Positions 1-8,913 of a stretch of 64,000 nt of DNA are shown here, one piece after another. This DNA is from JAIYDJ01 sp031400505 (GTDB lineage: Bacteria > Pseudomonadota > Alphaproteobacteria > Rhodobacterales > Rhodobacteraceae), in the NCBI GenBank assembly GCA_031400505.1, contig JANNPZ010000084.1, positions 108,491-172,490 of the forward strand, given 5' to 3'. Position 1 is the first letter of the stretch, and each line of letters starts with the position of its first letter. The translations under genes were made by a program, and so were the position numbers. The notes under the pieces are model-generated. The model did not search any database and was not told the DNA's origin. It saw only the letters and a program-made list of their open reading frames with translations.

Positions 1-2
1 CA

Positions 3-437
3 CTGGCGCAAGCAGAAACCGAGGTAACGGGCGGGCTGTCACCGCGTGTGCTGCCAATGGCAGAGATTCGCGATCTGGGCGGGCTGGTGCAACGTGCGGG
101 TCTGGCGCTGCCGGTGGCTGACAGCGTGACCCGCCGGGTGATGTACCGCGACATTTACCACCTGATGCGTGATCTGCGCGCGATGGGCGAGGGCAATGCG
201 CTGGCCGCGCGGCTGCGCCGACCCACTGCGCGGGCTGTTTTCGCACGGGCAGACGTGCTTTACCGCGAGGTGTGGGGCACCGGCGACCGCATCCCCGCCA
301 CGTTCGATATCATCACGTTGACGGGTTGGGCCCCGCACGACAGCCAGCAGCAACCCCTGCGCCCTGGTTCCGCGCAAACCCGGCTGGAAGAGGCGCTGAA
401 CAGCGCAACCCGGCATCGCGACAGCTTGGGCAGTTGA
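3..437 (+). CDS. SAM-dependent methyltransferase, C-terminal part (BioC/NDUFAF5-like)
   Basis: The reading frame is open from the window edge to a TGA at 435-437, so the start lies upstream and only about 144 C-terminal residues are visible. The end, with FDIITLTGWAPHDSQQ followed by LRPGSA, resembles the C-terminus of the BioC/NDUFAF5-like class I methyltransferases that are common next to hemH in Rhodobacteraceae. The SAM-binding half is outside the window, so the family call rests on the tail alone. An internal ATG at 57 is in frame but is unlikely to be the real start. Substrate cannot be inferred. Confidence 0.6.
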   Translation: MAQAETEVTGGLSPRVLPMAEIRDLGGLVQRAGLALPVADSVTRRVMYRDIYHLMRDLRAMGEGNALAARLRRPTARAVFARADVLYREVWGTGDRIPATFDIITLTGWAPHDSQQQPLRPGSAQTRLEEALNSATRHRDSLGS

Positions 438-491
438 CGCGGGGGCCGAAACCCTTATTTCCGGGTGATAGACCGCAGAAAGATGCCGCAG

Positions 492-1568
492 ATGTTTGAT
501 CAGACGCCTTCGACCATCGTGACGGCAGGCACCGAGCGGTTGTCCCATGCGCCACCCACCCACCCACCGGTCAGGCGCGCCAAGGTAGGCGTCTTGCTGG
601 CAAATCTGGGCACACCGGACAATCACGACTACTGGTCGATGCGGCGCTATCTGAACGAGTTTCTGTCAGACAAGCGGGTGATCGATTATCCGTCGTGGAA
701 GTGGCAACCACTGTTGCAGTTGATCATCCTGACCAAGCGGCCCTTCACAAGCGGGGCGAATTACAAACTGATCTGGAACGTAGAGAAAGACGAAAGCCCG
801 CTGATGACCATCACGCGGGATCAGACCACCGCGATTGCGGCACGGATCGCGGCGCATCACGGCGACACGGTGATGGTCGATTTCTGCATGCGCTATGGCA
901 ATCCGTCCACCCAATCCAAAGTGCGGGCAATGGTCGAGGCCGGCTGCGAGAAGATCCTGTTTTTCCCGCTTTATCCCCATTACGCCGGGGCAACTTCGGC
1001 GACGGCGAATGACCAGTTTTTCCGGGCGCTCATGCTGGAAAAACGCCAACCTGCGGCACGAACAGTGGCAGAATACTATGATCACCCCGTCTACATCGAC
1101 GCCTTGGCGCAATCGGTCGAGCGCGCCTATGCCGGGTTGAATCACCGCCCCGATGTGCTGGTCGCAAGCTATCACGGGATGCCGAAACGCTATCTGATGT
1201 CAGGCGACCCCTATCACTGTCAGTGCCAGAAAACCTCGCGCTTGTTGCGCGAACGGTTGGGTTGGGAAAAAGGCGCGATCGACACGACATTTCAATCGGT
1301 GTTCGGCCCGGAGGAATGGCTGAAGCCGTATACGGTCGAACATGTGGCTGATCTTGCGCGGGCCGGAAAGAAACGAATCGCGGTTATGGCACCGGCTTTT
1401 TCGGCGGATTGCATCGAAACGCTGGAAGAGATCAACGGAGAGATCCGCGAGGCTTTTGAACATGCCGGGGGAGAGGTTTTTACCTACATTCCCTGTCTAA
1501 ATGACGACGCTGCGCATGTGACAGCGCTGGTGCAGATCATTCAGACGAACCTTGCAGGCTGGATCTGA
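492..1568 (+). CDS. hemH: Ferrochelatase
   Basis: Inserts Fe2+ into protoporphyrin IX, the last step of protoheme synthesis and the branch that competes with Mg-chelatase for the same porphyrin. Visible family motifs are GVLLANLGTPD near the N-terminus, MRYGNPS, the active-site histidine in SYHGMPKRY, QSVFGPEEWLKPYT, and the C-terminal FSADCIETLEEI, which carries the conserved acidic residues. Length of about 358 residues is normal. Start: ATG at 492 lies 9 bases after AGAAAG (477-482); an ATG at 483 and a GTG at 465 are in-frame alternatives. It lies about 25 kb from the main bch genes and has no TGT-N12-ACA operator in front, so it is probably not under the photosynthesis repressor. Confidence 0.96.
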   Translation: MFDQTPSTIVTAGTERLSHAPPTHPPVRRAKVGVLLANLGTPDNHDYWSMRRYLNEFLSDKRVIDYPSWKWQPLLQLIILTKRPFTSGANYKLIWNVEKDESPLMTITRDQTTAIAARIAAHHGDTVMVDFCMRYGNPSTQSKVRAMVEAGCEKILFFPLYPHYAGATSATANDQFFRALMLEKRQPAARTVAEYYDHPVYIDALAQSVERAYAGLNHRPDVLVASYHGMPKRYLMSGDPYHCQCQKTSRLLRERLGWEKGAIDTTFQSVFGPEEWLKPYTVEHVADLARAGKKRIAVMAPAFSADCIETLEEINGEIREAFEHAGGEVFTYIPCLNDDAAHVTALVQIIQTNLAGWI

Positions 1569-1605
1569 CGCCATCCGCAGACGGATTGGGCAGATACCTG
1601 AATGC

Positions 1606-1632
1606 AAAAAGGCGGCAGAAAGCTCTGCCGCC
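1606..1632 (-). terminator. Rho-independent terminator of the 60-aa gene (faces hemH)
   Basis: A perfect 9-bp stem GGCGGCAGA / TCTGCCGCC (1611-1619 with 1624-1632) and 4-base loop. Read on the minus strand it is followed by TTTTT (1606-1610). On the plus strand it is followed by CTTT only, so it probably also helps to end hemH transcripts. Confidence 0.85.
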
Positions 1633-1652
1633 CCTTTGGTATTGAGCCGAAA

Positions 1653-1835
1653 TCAGTTGCTCGATGCAACTGCCACAACGACGAGCAGCAACAGCAACGG
1701 AACGATGATACCACCAGCCGAAGACGAAGCGGCAGCGGCCACAACAGTTTCTTCCATGACCGGTTCAGCAACACCACCGGCGAACGCGGTGGATGCGACG
1801 ACTGCCAGAACGGCTGCGAGCGCGATTTTCTTCAT
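1653..1835 (-). CDS. Small secreted or membrane-anchored protein of 60 residues
   Basis: Starts at ATG 1835 with a strong GGAGGT five bases upstream, although the open frame extends further 5'. The product has a textbook signal peptide (MKKIALAAVLAVVASTAFAGG), a short acidic/alanine stretch, the sequence SSSAGG, and a C-terminal hydrophobic helix rich in leucine and valine ending VASSN. Own ribosome site plus own terminator make it a genuine gene. Similar small proteins occur beside hemH in related genomes and, from memory, some are mislabelled ferrochelatase, although nothing here suggests catalysis. Function unknown; a role at the inner membrane or periplasm is inferred only from topology. 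Confidence 0.8.
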   Translation of the reverse strand: MKKIALAAVLAVVASTAFAGGVAEPVMEETVVAAAASSSAGGIIVPLLLLLVVVAVASSN

Positions 1836-1984
1836 AATTAACCTCCAGTTATTGCATACCAACGCGTTTAGCAGAGGCCGCGGCATGCACCCAAGACTGT
1901 TCCTCGTACACTCTGAATAACCAGTCTGGCCGACAAATTGCAATCTGGTGTCACGGGCACCGCACCAGCAGCGCAGTTATGTTG

Positions 1985-2578
1985 TCAAATTAGCAACACC
2001 TGTGTTCCGACCTGAGCGTATCCGAACAATTCAAGGATGTGCTCGTTGTAGAGGCCCACGCAACCGCTGGACGAACGACGCCCGATCTTGCGCGTGTCGT
2101 GCGTGCCGTGAATGCGATAATACGTCCATGACAGATAGAGCGCACGCACGCCCAGCGGGTTTTCCGGCGATCCGCCAGGAACCTCGTCCGGCCATTCGGG
2201 ATGACGCTCTTTCATCGAGGCGGTCGGCCGCCATGCCGGATTTTCGACCTTTTGCACAACTTCGGTCCGGCCTTTGCGGGTCAGATCCTCGGTCAGCGGA
2301 ACTGAGGTGGGGTAGAGCCGATAGATCGACTGATCTTCCGACCAATAGTGCAACGCGCGCGAGGTGATGTCGCACAAGATCGCGCCTTTGTTGGTATTCT
2401 CGAAATAGCCACGCCAGTCCAGCATCCGGAAACTTGAAAAGTTGTTGCGAACCGGCGCGTCGAATTCGATGCTTCCAGCTTGCGCAATGGCAGCGCCTGT
2501 CGGAAGAACCAATGCGCTTGCCGTTCCGGCCGCAAGAAAGGCACGGCGATCGATGCGCGTCGGTTTTACTGCGGTCAT
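1985..2578 (-). CDS. L,D-transpeptidase (YkuD family) with twin-arginine-like signal
   Basis: Predicted periplasmic enzyme that makes 3-3 cross-links in peptidoglycan or attaches proteins to it. The catalytic motif HGTHDTRKIGR then SSSGCVGLYN supplies the histidine and cysteine of the YkuD fold. The N-terminus DRRAFLAAGTASALVLP looks like a Tat signal. Start at ATG 2578, preceded by AAGGAG eight bases upstream on the minus strand; this trims about 50 unsupported residues from the longest open frame and gives 197 residues. A second YkuD gene lies at 3306-3803. Confidence 0.9.
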   Translation of the reverse strand: MTAVKPTRIDRRAFLAAGTASALVLPTGAAIAQAGSIEFDAPVRNNFSSFRMLDWRGYFENTNKGAILCDITSRALHYWSEDQSIYRLYPTSVPLTEDLTRKGRTEVVQKVENPAWRPTASMKERHPEWPDEVPGGSPENPLGVRALYLSWTYYRIHGTHDTRKIGRRSSSGCVGLYNEHILELFGYAQVGTQVLLI

Positions 2579-2772
2579 GCGACGGTCTCCTTGTCTGCGC
2601 TTGGCGTCCAACTCTATCCAGTTGCGCGGCCCACTGCAAATCAAAGGACTGTCACCAGGCGGAGCCTTGCGGAAAACTTGCGTGAACAGACGGGGTCTTG
2701 GATAAACTGTCGCCCTTGGGTAAAGGAACATGCGAAGGTGGCGTGTCCCAACGGCCGCCAGCAGGTGAGTTT

Positions 2773-3285
2773 ATGATGAACAGACGGATGGTTTTGCTCT
2801 TTGGCAGTGTGGCAGGGCTGATGGCATGTACATCCCGGGGGCCCACTTTGGGCACAGATGGCAAGCCGCTGCCCAGTCTCTACCTCATTGACGACGCGCT
2901 GGCGGCGCAGATCCCGTTTCGCATGCTTGACTCGGTGAACGCACTGCGGTCAGCAAAAGGGGCGCAACCGCTGTCGTATGACGCGGCGCTCAATGCGGCG
3001 GCGGCTACACATTCGCGCGACATGTCGGTGCAAAACCGCCCGTGGCATTTCGGGTCTGACGGATCTTCACCCCTGCTGCGGGTTCAACGCGTCGGCTTTA
3101 CCGGCACTTTGCAAGGCGAGTTGATTTCAGAGACATATCAGACCGAGCTGGAAACCTTGTCAGCCTGGATGGGTCAGGCAGACACGCGCGACCTGCTGCT
3201 CGATCCGGCTGCACGGTTGATTGGGTTCTCGTGGTTCCAGGAACCACAGGGAAAAATCTGGTGGACGCTGATAACGGGTGCCTGA
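2773..3285 (+). CDS. CAP (SCP/PR-1) domain lipoprotein
   Basis: Starts at ATG 2773 (or the adjacent ATG 2776). A short hydrophobic leader ends in a lipobox, LMAC, so the mature protein is probably lipid-anchored. The body has CAP-superfamily features: LNAAAATHSRDMSVQN with the conserved histidine, WHFGSDGSSPLLRV, and ISETYQTELETLSAWM, followed by WWTLITG. Bacterial CAP proteins are poorly understood; cell-envelope or peptidoglycan-associated roles are suspected. The placement between two L,D-transpeptidase genes fits an envelope role, by inference only. Confidence 0.82.
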   Translation: MMNRRMVLLFGSVAGLMACTSRGPTLGTDGKPLPSLYLIDDALAAQIPFRMLDSVNALRSAKGAQPLSYDAALNAAAATHSRDMSVQNRPWHFGSDGSSPLLRVQRVGFTGTLQGELISETYQTELETLSAWMGQADTRDLLLDPAARLIGFSWFQEPQGKIWWTLITGA

Positions 3286-3305
3286 TTGGCGAATGCCGCA
3301 CGAGA

Positions 3306-3803
3306 TCAGGGCAGGATGTTGATCCGGGTGCCGGGTTTCACCATCGCGTAAATCCGCTCGATCTCTTTGTCCGAAACGGCGATGCAGCCCGCGGTCCAGT
3401 CAAGACGGTTGGGAACACCCGCAGGCTCGCCATGAATAAAGATCTCGCCGCCCGGCGATTTGCCGGATGCCTCGGCGAAGGCAAGGTCGTTGCGGTTCGG
3501 ATATGAAATGCCAAGTGACAAGTGATAGCTTGAATCCGGGTTGCGGTGGCTGATCTGATAGCTGCCCTCGGGCGTTTTTCCGTCGCCTTCGAACTGCTTG
3601 TGGCCTTCGGGCGCAAAGCCCAGCCCGATGTCGTAGGTCCTGAGCACCCTTTTGTGATGCAGCAGGTACATTTTGCGATCAGCCTTGTGCACCTCGACCA
3701 GGGTCACTGCCGGGCCATTGTAGGCCTTGAACTTTGACGACCCGCAGGACGCCAGCGTGAAGCCGATCACGCAGAGAACCAAAACCCGAAAGACTGCCAT
3801 CAA
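3306..3803 (-). CDS. L,D-transpeptidase (YkuD family) lipoprotein
   Basis: 165 residues. The signal peptide ends with the lipobox LASC. The YkuD catalytic signature is EIFIHGEP followed by DWTAGCIAVSD, giving the catalytic His and Cys. Also conserved: GDGKTPEGSY upstream. Similar to the YafK/ErfK-type small periplasmic enzymes. It is convergent with the CAP-domain gene (stop codons 20 bases apart). Confidence 0.9.
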   Translation of the reverse strand: MMAVFRVLVLCVIGFTLASCGSSKFKAYNGPAVTLVEVHKADRKMYLLHHKRVLRTYDIGLGFAPEGHKQFEGDGKTPEGSYQISHRNPDSSYHLSLGISYPNRNDLAFAEASGKSPGGEIFIHGEPAGVPNRLDWTAGCIAVSDKEIERIYAMVKPGTRINILP

Positions 3804-3879
3804 CCGCCCCGTTTTCCCTGATCGTTAGCGGAACATTGCCGATTTGCCTAGACGGCACCGGATAACGGGTTGGTGAGCG

Positions 3880-5109
3880 TCAATCCGCCGAACGCACGAA
3901 TCTGGCGACCAGTTCAACATGGGCGGACCAGCGGAACTGATCGATCACCTGCACCCAGTCGAGGATATAGCCGGCTTTGGTCAGGATGCGGGCGTCGCGG
4001 GCAAAGGTTGCCGGGTTGCAGGACACCGAGGCAATCACCGGCACTTGTGCGGCTGCCAGCCGAAGGGTTTGCGCCTCGGCCCCGGCGCGGGGCGGGTCGA
4101 TCACCACGGCTTCCAATCCGCGCAACTCATCGGGTTCCATGGGTCGGCGGAACAGATCGCGGGTTTGTACGACAATGCGTTTCACGGTGCCGGCGTTGCG
4201 CTGCGCCTTGTCGAGTGCTGCTGTCATCGCAGGGTCACCTTCGACCGCCAGCACTTCGGCCCGTTCGGCCAGCGGCAAGGCAAATGTGCCGACGCCCGCG
4301 AACAGATCGGCGATGCGCCGGGCCGGGCCGATCGCCAGTGCCACGGCGCGCAGCAGGGCCGCCTCACCTTCCGCCGTCGCTTGCAGGAACGCCCCCGCGG
4401 GCGGGGTGACCAGAACGCCACCGAATCGCTGCATCGGCTGGGCGCAAAGGGCCACCGTCTCGTCGCCCCAGGTCAGGCGGGCGAGGTTATGGGATTCCGC
4501 CAGCCGGGCCAGATCCATCCGCAGATCGGAAGTCAACTCGCGGCCGCCCGCCACAGACACATCCGGCCCGGCAAGACTGCGGGTGATCGTAAGGACAAGC
4601 TCGGTCGTGCGGGTACCCCCGATCCGCACCAGCGCCTCCAGCGCAGGCAGCGTCGCCAGCAGATCCGGGTGCAGCAACTGGCACTGCGGCACCGCCACCA
4701 GCATGTCCGACCCGCGTGCATGAAAGCCCAAAAGGACCCCGCTTTTGGTCCGCCTGCCCGTCAGAACAGCCCGGCGGCGCGATCTGGCGGGCGAGATGTG
4801 CATCGGCAGGAACCGCGCCGTCAGCCCCTGACCTGCCAGCGCACCCGCCACGATGGCCTGCTTCCAGTCGGCCACGAACGGATCGGCCGCATGCTGCACC
4901 ACGCAGCCGCCGCAGGTTCGGGCGTGGGCGCAAGGGGGCCGGACGCGAACGGAGGAGGGCGTCAGGATGCGCGGCACCAGCATCCTGTCGCCCTGCACGT
5001 CGCCCACAACCACTTCACCAGGCAACATCTGCGCGGCATAGATCGGGCCGTCAGGGCCTTGCCCTATGCCGTCGCCCAGATGGCCCAGCCTGTCGATGGT
5101 CAGTTGCAT
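3880..5109 (-). CDS. Class I SAM-dependent RNA m5U methyltransferase (RlmD/TrmA family)
   Basis: Methylates C5 of uridine in rRNA or tRNA. A short N-terminal TRAM-like segment (IDRLGHLGDGIG) is followed by the iron-sulphur cysteines C60, C66 and C69 in PCAHARTCGGC. The C-terminal Rossmann domain has DLFAGVGTFALPLA for SAM, DPPRAGAE, and the nucleophile motif SCNPATFARD. 409 residues is usual for RumA/RlmD. Which uridine it modifies cannot be told. It is followed on the same strand by the ABC exporter genes reading toward it, with about 60 bases between. Confidence 0.9.
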   Translation of the reverse strand: MQLTIDRLGHLGDGIGQGPDGPIYAAQMLPGEVVVGDVQGDRMLVPRILTPSSVRVRPPCAHARTCGGCVVQHAADPFVADWKQAIVAGALAGQGLTARFLPMHISPARSRRRAVLTGRRTKSGVLLGFHARGSDMLVAVPQCQLLHPDLLATLPALEALVRIGGTRTTELVLTITRSLAGPDVSVAGGRELTSDLRMDLARLAESHNLARLTWGDETVALCAQPMQRFGGVLVTPPAGAFLQATAEGEAALLRAVALAIGPARRIADLFAGVGTFALPLAERAEVLAVEGDPAMTAALDKAQRNAGTVKRIVVQTRDLFRRPMEPDELRGLEAVVIDPPRAGAEAQTLRLAAAQVPVIASVSCNPATFARDARILTKAGYILDWVQVIDQFRWSAHVELVARFVRSAD

Positions 5110-5169
5110 GCGATACCCGCGTTACCGGCCGATGCCTTGCCGGGTTGCGGCAGGCGCGTCAAGCGGCGG

Positions 5170-7014
5170 TCATTCTGCTGCCACATCGACGCCGATAAAG
5201 CCGCCCGACTGCCGATTCCAGTAGCGGGCGTAAAGGCCGCCCTTCGCAAGCAGCGCCGCATGGCTGCCCTCTTCGACGATCTGCCCGTGGTCCAGCACGA
5301 TGATCCGGTCCATCGCCGCGATGGTGGACAAACGGTGCGCGATGGCCAGCACGGTCTTGCCCTCCATCACCCGGTTCAGCGCCTCTTGGATGCTGGCCTC
5401 AACCTCGCTGTCAAGCGCACTCGTCGCCTCGTCCAGCACCAGAATCGGCGCGTCTTTCAGGAAAGCGCGGGCCAAGGCGATGCGCTGCCGCTGCCCGCCC
5501 GACAGTTTCACGCCTCGCTCGCCCAGATAGGCGTCATAGTCCCGCCGCCCGGTATGATCCTGCATGGTTTCGATAAAGCCATGCGCCTCGGCTTGACGGG
5601 CGGCCGCGATGATCTCGGCTTCGGTCGCGTCGGGGCGGCCATAGCCGATGTTGTCGCGGGCCGAGCGGTTGAACATCGCGGTTTCCTGGGTGACCATACC
5701 GATCTGACGGCGCAGGGATTCCTGTGTTACCCGCCGAACGTCCTGTCCTTCGACCAACACGCGCCCCTGTTCCACATCGTATAGCCTAAGGAGCAGCGAC
5801 ACGAGCGACGACTTCCCCGCCCCCGAGGCCCCCACGATGCCCAGCTTTTCGCCCGCCCGGATCGTCAGGTTGATGCCCCGCACCCCGCCCCGCGCCCGGC
5901 CATAGCCGAAACTGGCGTTCTCGAACCGCACCTCGCCCTTGATCGCGGGCAGGTCCACCGCATCCGGCGCATCGGCCAGCGTGTGGGGTGCGGCCAGCGT
6001 TTTCATCGCATCCTCGATCTCGCCCACGCCGGTATAGATCGACATCAAGGTAAAGCTGACCCAGCCCGACATCTGCGCGATGCGCATCGCAATCGCACCG
6101 GCGGATGCAATCGTGCCCGCCGTCCCCATGCCGGCCTGCCACAAAAGAACCGCGCCCCCGATCAACAGCACCGGCAGCACCCCGGCCAGCGTCATCAGCG
6201 ACAGCCGGAACCAGGTCGAAATCTCGCCAAACTCTAGGCTGCGGTCGCGGAACACATCCATCGCCCGAAGTGCCACCTTGTCCTCGAACGCGGCATGGGC
6301 GAACAGTTTCACCGTCTTGATGTTGGTGATGGTATCAACCACCTGCCCCGACACCATCGCGCGCGACGCGGCGCGCTCGGCAGAATTGGCGCGGATGATC
6401 GGCAGGAAATAGCGGATCAGCAGGACATACCCGCCCAGCCACGCCGCCAGTGCCGCCGCAATCCGCAGATCAAGCGCCACCAGAACCAGAACCGACCCGA
6501 TCACCGATGCAAGCGCGAAGAACACCGTGTTGATCACCTCGGTCGCCACATCGGTGATCGCGCGCGCCGCCTGCATCTGCTTTTGCGCGATGCGACCTGC
6601 GAAATCGTTGTCAAAGAACGTAACCGCCTGCCCCAGCGTCCAGCGGTGCAGGCGCGACAGCACCAAAGGCATCACGTTCGGCCCGATGACAACCGCGTTG
6701 AACGCCGCCGCCAGCCCGAAGGTCAGCGGACGCAGGACCAGATAGAAGGCCAGAAACCAGAAAATCAGGCCCGCGTTGTCGGCAAAGAACCGCTCTGGCC
6801 CGCTATTGATCGCCGCATCGACCACCCAACCGATGAAAAGCGCCGACACCACTTCGGACGTGCCCGACAGTGCCGACACCGCCCCCGACAGCCCCAAGGC
6901 ACCCCAAGAGCCTTTCAGCCCCCAGTTCATGAACGCCCCCAGCCGTTGCGGTGGCGGGCCGTCGGCGGGTTGGAACGCGTCGATCAGCGTGCCCAGTCGC
7001 AGCAGTGCCTTCAT
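5170..7014 (-). CDS. ABC exporter half-transporter (MsbA-like), second gene of pair
   Basis: 614 residues: an N-terminal six-helix ABC membrane domain and a C-terminal nucleotide-binding domain with Walker A GASGAGKSS, signature LSGGQRQRIALARA and Walker B ILVLDEATSALDSE. The start ATG overlaps the stop of the upstream half-transporter by four bases (7011-7014), so the two are translationally coupled. Equal length and parallel architecture suggest a heterodimeric exporter. The substrate (lipid, peptide or drug) is not evident. Confidence 0.93.
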   Translation of the reverse strand: MKALLRLGTLIDAFQPADGPPPQRLGAFMNWGLKGSWGALGLSGAVSALSGTSEVVSALFIGWVVDAAINSGPERFFADNAGLIFWFLAFYLVLRPLTFGLAAAFNAVVIGPNVMPLVLSRLHRWTLGQAVTFFDNDFAGRIAQKQMQAARAITDVATEVINTVFFALASVIGSVLVLVALDLRIAAALAAWLGGYVLLIRYFLPIIRANSAERAASRAMVSGQVVDTITNIKTVKLFAHAAFEDKVALRAMDVFRDRSLEFGEISTWFRLSLMTLAGVLPVLLIGGAVLLWQAGMGTAGTIASAGAIAMRIAQMSGWVSFTLMSIYTGVGEIEDAMKTLAAPHTLADAPDAVDLPAIKGEVRFENASFGYGRARGGVRGINLTIRAGEKLGIVGASGAGKSSLVSLLLRLYDVEQGRVLVEGQDVRRVTQESLRRQIGMVTQETAMFNRSARDNIGYGRPDATEAEIIAAARQAEAHGFIETMQDHTGRRDYDAYLGERGVKLSGGQRQRIALARAFLKDAPILVLDEATSALDSEVEASIQEALNRVMEGKTVLAIAHRLSTIAAMDRIIVLDHGQIVEEGSHAALLAKGGLYARYWNRQSGGFIGVDVAAE

Positions 7015-8855
7015 TCGGCGGCATCCTCCAGCCCGATGAACCCGCCCGATTGGCGTGCCCAGAACCGGGCATATAGGCCATCTTTCGCCAAAAGCTGCGC
7101 ATGGCTGCCCTCTTCGGCGATATGGCCATCCTCTAGCACCACGATCCGGTCCATCGCGGCAATGGTGGACAACCGGTGCGCGATGGCGATCACCGTCTTG
7201 CCCTGCATCACCCCGAACAGCGCGTTCTGGATCAGCGCCTCTGCCTCGCTGTCGAGCGCACTCGTCGCCTCGTCAAGGATCAGGATCGGCGCATCTTTCA
7301 GGATCACGCGGGCCAGCGCCACGCGCTGCCGCTGCCCGCCCGACAGTTTCACGCCGCGTTCGCCGACATGGGCATCATAGCCGGTGCGCCCCTCGGGGTC
7401 TTCCAGCGTCAGGATGAAATCGTGCGCCTCGGCCTGCCGGGCTGCGGCGATCATCATCGCCTCGGACGCATCGGGGCGGCCATAAAGGATGTTGGCGCGG
7501 ACCGACCGGTGCATCAGGCTGCTGTCCTGACTGACCATGCCGATGTTGCGGCGCAGACTGTCCTGGCTGACACCTGCAATGTCCTGCCCGTCGATCAGGA
7601 TACGCCCGCCTTCAGTGTCATAAAACCGCAGCATCAGCTTCACCAGCGTGGATTTCCCCGCACCCGAACGGCCCACCAGACCGATCTTTTCGCCCGGTGC
7701 CACCGACAGGCTCAGGTCTTGCAACCCGCCCGACCCGCGCCCGTAGTGGTGCGACACGCCCTCAATCGCGATCCGCCCCTCGGTCAACCGCAAGGGCACC
7801 GCCTGCGGATGGTCCACCAGCGAAATCGGATGGGTGATCGTCTGCATCCCTTCGGCCACCACGCCCAAAGCCTGCACCAGCGCGGTCGTCGCCCACATGA
7901 TCCAGTAGGTCATGTTGTTCAGCCGCAGCACCAACGCAGACGCCGCGGCCACCGTGCCGATGGTGGCCGCACCGCCATACCACAGCCACATGCCCAGCCC
8001 GATCACCGACACGATCAAAAACCCGTTCAGCGTGGTCAACGCGAGGTCCATCTTGGTGATGATGCGCATTTCCTTTTGAAACGTGGCGCGGGCGTGTTCG
8101 ATCGCCTCGCGTGCATAGTCCAGCTCGGCGTCGTGATGCGCGAAAAGCTTTACCGAATGAATGTTCGTATAGGCATCGACCACCCGCCCGGTCACGGCCG
8201 ACCGCGCATCCGAACTTGCAATCGCAGCGGGCCCTGCGCGGCGCAGCGTCCAGCGCACCAGCAGAGCATAGACAGCAAACCAGATCATCAGCGGGGCCAG
8301 CAGCCGCAGATCGGCCTCCGCCAGCATGAACCCCGCCCCGATCACGGTCACTGCAGCAAAGGCCACCGCGTCGAACGTCTGAAACACCGCATCCCCGGCG
8401 GCAGGCGGTGTCTGCATGATGCGGTTGGCGATGCGGCCCGCGAAATCAGACTCAAACCAGCCGACCGGCTGGCGGATCACATGGCGATGCGCCCGCCAGC
8501 GGATCATCGTGCCGAAATTGGGCAGGATGGTGTTGTGCAGCAGCGCCACATCGGCGGCAATCATCAGCGGGCGCACGATCAGGATCGCCGCGGCCACCAG
8601 CAGAAACTCGGTGCCATGGCTGGCCCAGACCTGCTCCGGCGCCCCGGTTGCCAAGAGGTCCACCACCCGCCCCACATACCAGATCAGCGCGACATCGGCG
8701 AATGCCGTGATGACCGACAGCACCGCCGTCACGGCGAAGACGCCGCGGAACGGCTCGATGTATTCCTTCAGGAAAGGCCACAACTTGCGGGGCGGCGTGT
8801 CGCTTTGCGCATAGGGTGCATAGGGGTCAACCAGCCCCTCGAAGAACTTGAACAT
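7011..8855 (-). CDS. ABC exporter half-transporter (MsbA-like), first gene of pair
   Basis: 614 residues. Membrane domain, then ATPase domain with Walker A GRSGAGKST, signature LSGGQRQRVALARV and Walker B ILILDEATSALDSEAE. Start at ATG 8855 with GAGG upstream. Its ATPase domain is very similar to that of the partner gene at 5170-7014, which indicates an old tandem duplication. Probably works with it as a heterodimer. Neither shows an extra domain such as a peptidase. Confidence 0.93.
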   Translation of the reverse strand: MFKFFEGLVDPYAPYAQSDTPPRKLWPFLKEYIEPFRGVFAVTAVLSVITAFADVALIWYVGRVVDLLATGAPEQVWASHGTEFLLVAAAILIVRPLMIAADVALLHNTILPNFGTMIRWRAHRHVIRQPVGWFESDFAGRIANRIMQTPPAAGDAVFQTFDAVAFAAVTVIGAGFMLAEADLRLLAPLMIWFAVYALLVRWTLRRAGPAAIASSDARSAVTGRVVDAYTNIHSVKLFAHHDAELDYAREAIEHARATFQKEMRIITKMDLALTTLNGFLIVSVIGLGMWLWYGGAATIGTVAAASALVLRLNNMTYWIMWATTALVQALGVVAEGMQTITHPISLVDHPQAVPLRLTEGRIAIEGVSHHYGRGSGGLQDLSLSVAPGEKIGLVGRSGAGKSTLVKLMLRFYDTEGGRILIDGQDIAGVSQDSLRRNIGMVSQDSSLMHRSVRANILYGRPDASEAMMIAAARQAEAHDFILTLEDPEGRTGYDAHVGERGVKLSGGQRQRVALARVILKDAPILILDEATSALDSEAEALIQNALFGVMQGKTVIAIAHRLSTIAAMDRIVVLEDGHIAEEGSHAQLLAKDGLYARFWARQSGGFIGLEDAAE

Positions 8856-8913
8856 GATTGCCTCGGGGTGGGTTCAGACATCCTATACCCCGGATCGCAG
8901 CAAAGGGGAACCG

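Noticed and set aside
3919..5784. Open frame of 621 codons on the plus strand
   Set aside because: Runs antisense through the RNA methyltransferase gene and into the ABC exporter; no family motif, odd composition. A GC-rich shadow.
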